Below, in pieces: positions 14,403 through 16,936 of a stretch of 16,936 nucleotides of DNA. Numbering within the stretch: position 1 is the stretch's first letter; every line of letters starts with the position of its first letter. Origin of the DNA: GCA-2717185 sp964474755. Its GTDB lineage: Bacteria > Pseudomonadota > Alphaproteobacteria > UBA8366 > GCA-2717185. The notes beneath the pieces were generated by a model that was given only the letters and a program-made list of their open reading frames with translations, was not told the origin of the DNA and ran no database searches. The DNA is taken from contig CAYYUG010000086.1 of the NCBI GenBank assembly GCA_964474755.1, forward strand, positions 1-16,936. The letters run 5' to 3'. The position numbers and the translations under genes are program-made.

Positions 14403-16766
14403 TTATTTGGAATCCATAATCCAAATTCCGTCCCAATTTTTAGGATCTTCTTCCTTCAATTTCTGACAGCGGCTTATGTATGTATGAGATAGTTTGTCAT
14501 TAGGGTTTAATCTAAGGCATTCCTCAAATGATTTTATACCATTATCCCATTCTCCTGCTTTAAAATATCGCCGGCCTTCATTAAAATAATTGACGGTATC
14601 CATTAAATTAGGAAAGGTTAATGTCGAATGATAATCTAACACCTCATGAACACCAACTGGCTCTGTTTTACCTTTAACAATAACATCATCTATATATCGT
14701 ATTTGATAAGTCCCTTTCAGTTTTTTAAAGGTAAATTCACTAATCAATATACGGGCAGAGTAAGCCTTACATGCGCTTTCAAGCCGCGCAGCAAGGTTCA
14801 CTCCATCACCAATCATTGTATAATCCATTCGCTTCGACGATCCTATATTCCCTGAAACGACCTTATCTGTATTGAGACCCAGCCCCATATCTACTGGGCT
14901 TTTACCTTCACTCTCTCTAACGGTATTCCAATCCCATAACCGTTTTATCATGTTTATACCAGCACGTACTGCTCTATCCTCATCATCTTCATTAGCTATT
15001 GGTATACCAAAACCCGCCATAATTGCATCACCAATAAACTTATCTACCATACCGCCTTGTTCAGTTATCGCCTCCACCATAATATCAAAGTATTCATTTA
15101 AAAGAGTAACCGTACCCTGAGCACCGAGAGACTCTGTAATTGTTGTAAAACCTCTAACATCTGAAAACAGAAGTGTAGCCTCTGTTTCTTGACCGCCCAT
15201 TATATCAGTTCCCTCACTCATCAATTTATCTGCTATAACAGGATCAATATAACGAGACATTGTAGACTTCATTCTTTTTTCATCTGAAATATCCTCAATC
15301 ATAATCAGAGTGCCTAGGTGCTCTTGTGCCTGGTTCGTCCGACCGTCTGGATCTTGGCTTTCTAATGGTAGAAAACTTAAGTTAGCAGATACTGTTTCTA
15401 TGCAATCCGATTCAAGAGACCAGACTTCAAACTCTGCATCAATTATCGTTTCCCTTTCTTTCCTATCCCTACACTGTTCAATTTTATCAAAAATCCAAGT
15501 ATTTTTCTCAGTAAAAAATGTTTTTGCAGATTTACCTATTATTTCTTCTCTACTGATCTTAAAAATTTCTAAACCAGATTTATTACAGGTAATTATATTC
15601 CCTTCCTCGTCTATTGTAATAACTGCATTAGTCATGCTTGTTAGCATACTGTGGTTGTATGCCCTCTCTTTGGATACATCTTCAAAAAGTTTGGCATTTT
15701 CTAAAGCAATCGCTACCTGCTGAGTGAATGCTTTTAGTCGTGATTCATCCTCATCCGTAAAACTCCCTCCTTTTTTATTAAGTGCTTGCGTACATCCAAT
15801 ACATACTCCATCTTTATTTATGATAGGTACACAAAGTATTGAACTAGTGAAATAACCGGTTTGTTTATCAAAACTCGGATTAAATCTAAGATCTGCATAT
15901 GCATAAGGTATATTTATGGTTTGTTGAGATTGAAAAACAGCACCAGCAATACCTGCATTATTTGGAAGACGAATTTCTCCTACACCATCGCCCATCGCTA
16001 CTCGTGAAAATAATTCATTGGTCTTAGTATCATTTAGGAATAGTGTCGCACGATCTGCACCAAGCATATTTGTTGACTCGACCATTACCCTTTGAAGCAA
16101 AGTTCCAAGTTCGATTTCCGCCGTTACCTCTGACACAATATCTAAGAAAAGCATTTCTTTTTCACGGGACTTAGACATCAACTCCAAACGTCTGGCATTT
16201 TGTAGGGATACCGCAGCTAGCGTCGTAATCTCTTCAACAATTTTAAGATCTGCTTTTGTAAATCTTCCACGTTTTTTATTCAAAATTTGTATAACGCCAA
16301 TTACTTCATTAGTTACCGCACGTATAGGTGCGCAAACAATATTCTTAGTAACAAAGCCAGTTTGCTCGTCGATTTTTGAAAAAAATCTTTTATCATCGTA
16401 CGGGTTATGTACAATTTCCCCTTTTCCCGACAGAAAAACTGATCCTGCTATTCCGTTTGTGTTAAGAATACGTATTTCTCTGGTCATTTCTCCTTGTGCT
16501 ACTCGTGAATAAAGTTCTCCTGTTTCAGGATCATTAAGAAATAAGCTTCCCCTTTCTGCATTTAATTCTTGAGAAGTAATATCTATTAATGTCCATAATA
16601 TCTCACTTAGATTGGTAATTCCGGAAATTTTTCTAGTGACCGAAAGCAGTGTCTCAGTGTTTTTAAGTTGCTCTTGATACCGAATTATTTGTTTATTTAG
16701 ATTTTCTATATTTTCGGTTTCTAGATTTAGATTAGTCAATCCTTTATTCCTTTTATTTTCATACAT
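14403..16766 (-). CDS. GAF-GAF-PAS adenylate cyclase with TPR tail
   Basis: The protein has 787 aa from ATG 16766 (GGAG six bases upstream; a TTG at 16778 is less likely). Domain order: coiled coil (about 15-45), GAF-A (52-196), GAF-B (220-360), PAS (376-490), class III cyclase (528-715) and a short TPR-like tail (722-775). Catalytic residues are complete: metal Asp 536 (LLFSDVRGF) and Asp 580 (FIGDAIMAGFG), base-selecting Lys 576 and Thr 650 (DYTMIGDG), and transition-state Asn 657 and Arg 661 (GVNLAARLE). The Lys/Thr pair points to adenylate, class IIIb. GAF-B keeps the NKFDE motif linked to cyclic-nucleotide binding, while GAF-A has Leu for Glu. The order matches cyanobacterial CyaB1/CyaB2, where cAMP binding to GAF stimulates activity. 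It has no membrane segment. The gene is AT-rich, unlike its neighbours. Confidence 0.94.
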   Translation of the reverse strand: MYENKRNKGLTNLNLETENIENLNKQIIRYQEQLKNTETLLSVTRKISGITNLSEILWTLIDITSQELNAERGSLFLNDPETGELYSRVAQGEMTREIRILNTNGIAGSVFLSGKGEIVHNPYDDKRFFSKIDEQTGFVTKNIVCAPIRAVTNEVIGVIQILNKKRGRFTKADLKIVEEITTLAAVSLQNARRLELMSKSREKEMLFLDIVSEVTAEIELGTLLQRVMVESTNMLGADRATLFLNDTKTNELFSRVAMGDGVGEIRLPNNAGIAGAVFQSQQTINIPYAYADLRFNPSFDKQTGYFTSSILCVPIINKDGVCIGCTQALNKKGGSFTDEDESRLKAFTQQVAIALENAKLFEDVSKERAYNHSMLTSMTNAVITIDEEGNIITCNKSGLEIFKISREEIIGKSAKTFFTEKNTWIFDKIEQCRDRKERETIIDAEFEVWSLESDCIETVSANLSFLPLESQDPDGRTNQAQEHLGTLIMIEDISDEKRMKSTMSRYIDPVIADKLMSEGTDIMGGQETEATLLFSDVRGFTTITESLGAQGTVTLLNEYFDIMVEAITEQGGMVDKFIGDAIMAGFGIPIANEDDEDRAVRAGINMIKRLWDWNTVRESEGKSPVDMGLGLNTDKVVSGNIGSSKRMDYTMIGDGVNLAARLESACKAYSARILISEFTFKKLKGTYQIRYIDDVIVKGKTEPVGVHEVLDYHSTLTFPNLMDTVNYFNEGRRYFKAGEWDNGIKSFEECLRLNPNDKLSHTYISRCQKLKEEDPKNWDGIWIMDSK

Positions 16767-16857
16767 ACCATTCTCCAAATTTGATATATAATTTTATGAA
16801 CATATAATACTTTAAATATATATCTTTTTAATTTTTAATATGAAATATCATTTACAA
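16767..16857. promoter_or_regulatory. AT-rich spacer upstream of the cyclase
   Basis: This short spacer is nearly all A and T. Several TATAAT-like hexamers are present on the minus strand, but at this composition they carry little information and no single promoter can be chosen. It separates the cyclase from the fragment to its right. Confidence 0.3.
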
Positions 16858-16935
16858 TTATATTTTTTGTGGAGTTTCTATATCTCTACGAAGGATAGAA
16901 ATTGTTGTTTTAAGTTGTTCAATTTCTTTCGTTAA
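16858..16935 (-). CDS. C-terminal fragment of an unidentified protein
   Basis: A reading frame enters from the right edge on the minus strand and ends at TAA (16858-16860), leaving 25 residues: LTKEIEQLKTTISILRRDIE then TPQKI. The heptad-like spacing of L and I suggests a coiled-coil tail. It lies about 90 bp upstream of the cyclase on the same strand and has the same AT-rich composition, so the two may form an operon. It is too short to assign; it could also be a chance open frame. Confidence 0.4.
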   Translation of the reverse strand, partial: LTKEIEQLKTTISILRRDIETPQKI

Positions 16936-16936
16936 A

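Noticed and set aside
1..16936. tRNA, rRNA, CRISPR array, insertion sequence or prophage
   Set aside because: No cloverleaf, ribosomal segment, regularly spaced repeat array, transposase, integrase or terminal inverted repeats were seen on either strand.

Overview
The window looks like a stretch of an alphaproteobacterial chromosome, probably from a Rhodospirillales-like lineage. Pointers to this are a GcrA cell-cycle regulator (a factor tied to CcrM methylation of GANTC sites), a DUF2794 protein, a small two-CxxC protein of an alphaproteobacterial type, and a YfgM-like TPR membrane protein. Most of the window has moderate to high GC. From about 14,260 to the right end the sequence becomes markedly AT-rich and codon use changes.

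Layout. (1) 1-2,740 holds small conserved genes. A TPR membrane protein is on the minus strand. On the plus strand come a small exported or lipoprotein-like protein overlapping or abutting DUF2794, a two-CxxC zinc-binding protein preceded by a LexA-type box over its likely promoter, and gcrA. The 398-bp space before gcrA carries an iteron-like, CtrA-like and DnaA-like cluster, followed by a nested stem-loop ending 29 bases before the gcrA start. (2) 2,878-6,372 (plus) is a tight three-gene operon: a divergent acyl-CoA dehydrogenase-like protein, a MoxR AAA+ ATPase (4-bp overlap) and a CoxE-like von Willebrand A protein (10-bp gap). MoxR/vWA pairs generally act as chaperone or metal-insertion machines on a client protein; the odd dehydrogenase is the obvious candidate client. 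(3) 14,042-6,384 (minus) reads as a six-gene uptake and catabolic operon: amidohydrolase-like protein, acyl-CoA dehydrogenase, an unrecognised dimeric-barrel-like protein, an FAD-dependent dehydrogenase of the fumarate reductase/tricarballylate dehydrogenase type, a fused TRAP permease and a TAXI-type periplasmic binding protein. It ends at a perfect hairpin plus T-run that also separates it from the converging operon. A plausible reading is import of an organic acid, CoA-level or flavin-dependent oxidation and then cleavage or hydration; the substrate cannot be read from sequence. (4) 14,403-16,766 (minus) encodes a GAF-GAF-PAS-class III adenylate cyclase-TPR protein with the domain order of cyanobacterial CyaB1/CyaB2. 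A fragment of another reading frame on the same strand runs off the right end.

The observations most worth following are the dehydrogenase-like/MoxR/vWA operon with its stripped active site, the two enzymes in the catabolic operon with altered catalytic residues, the structured gcrA leader, and the abrupt composition change at the right end (gene transfer or an assembly join). No tRNA, rRNA, CRISPR array or insertion sequence was found.
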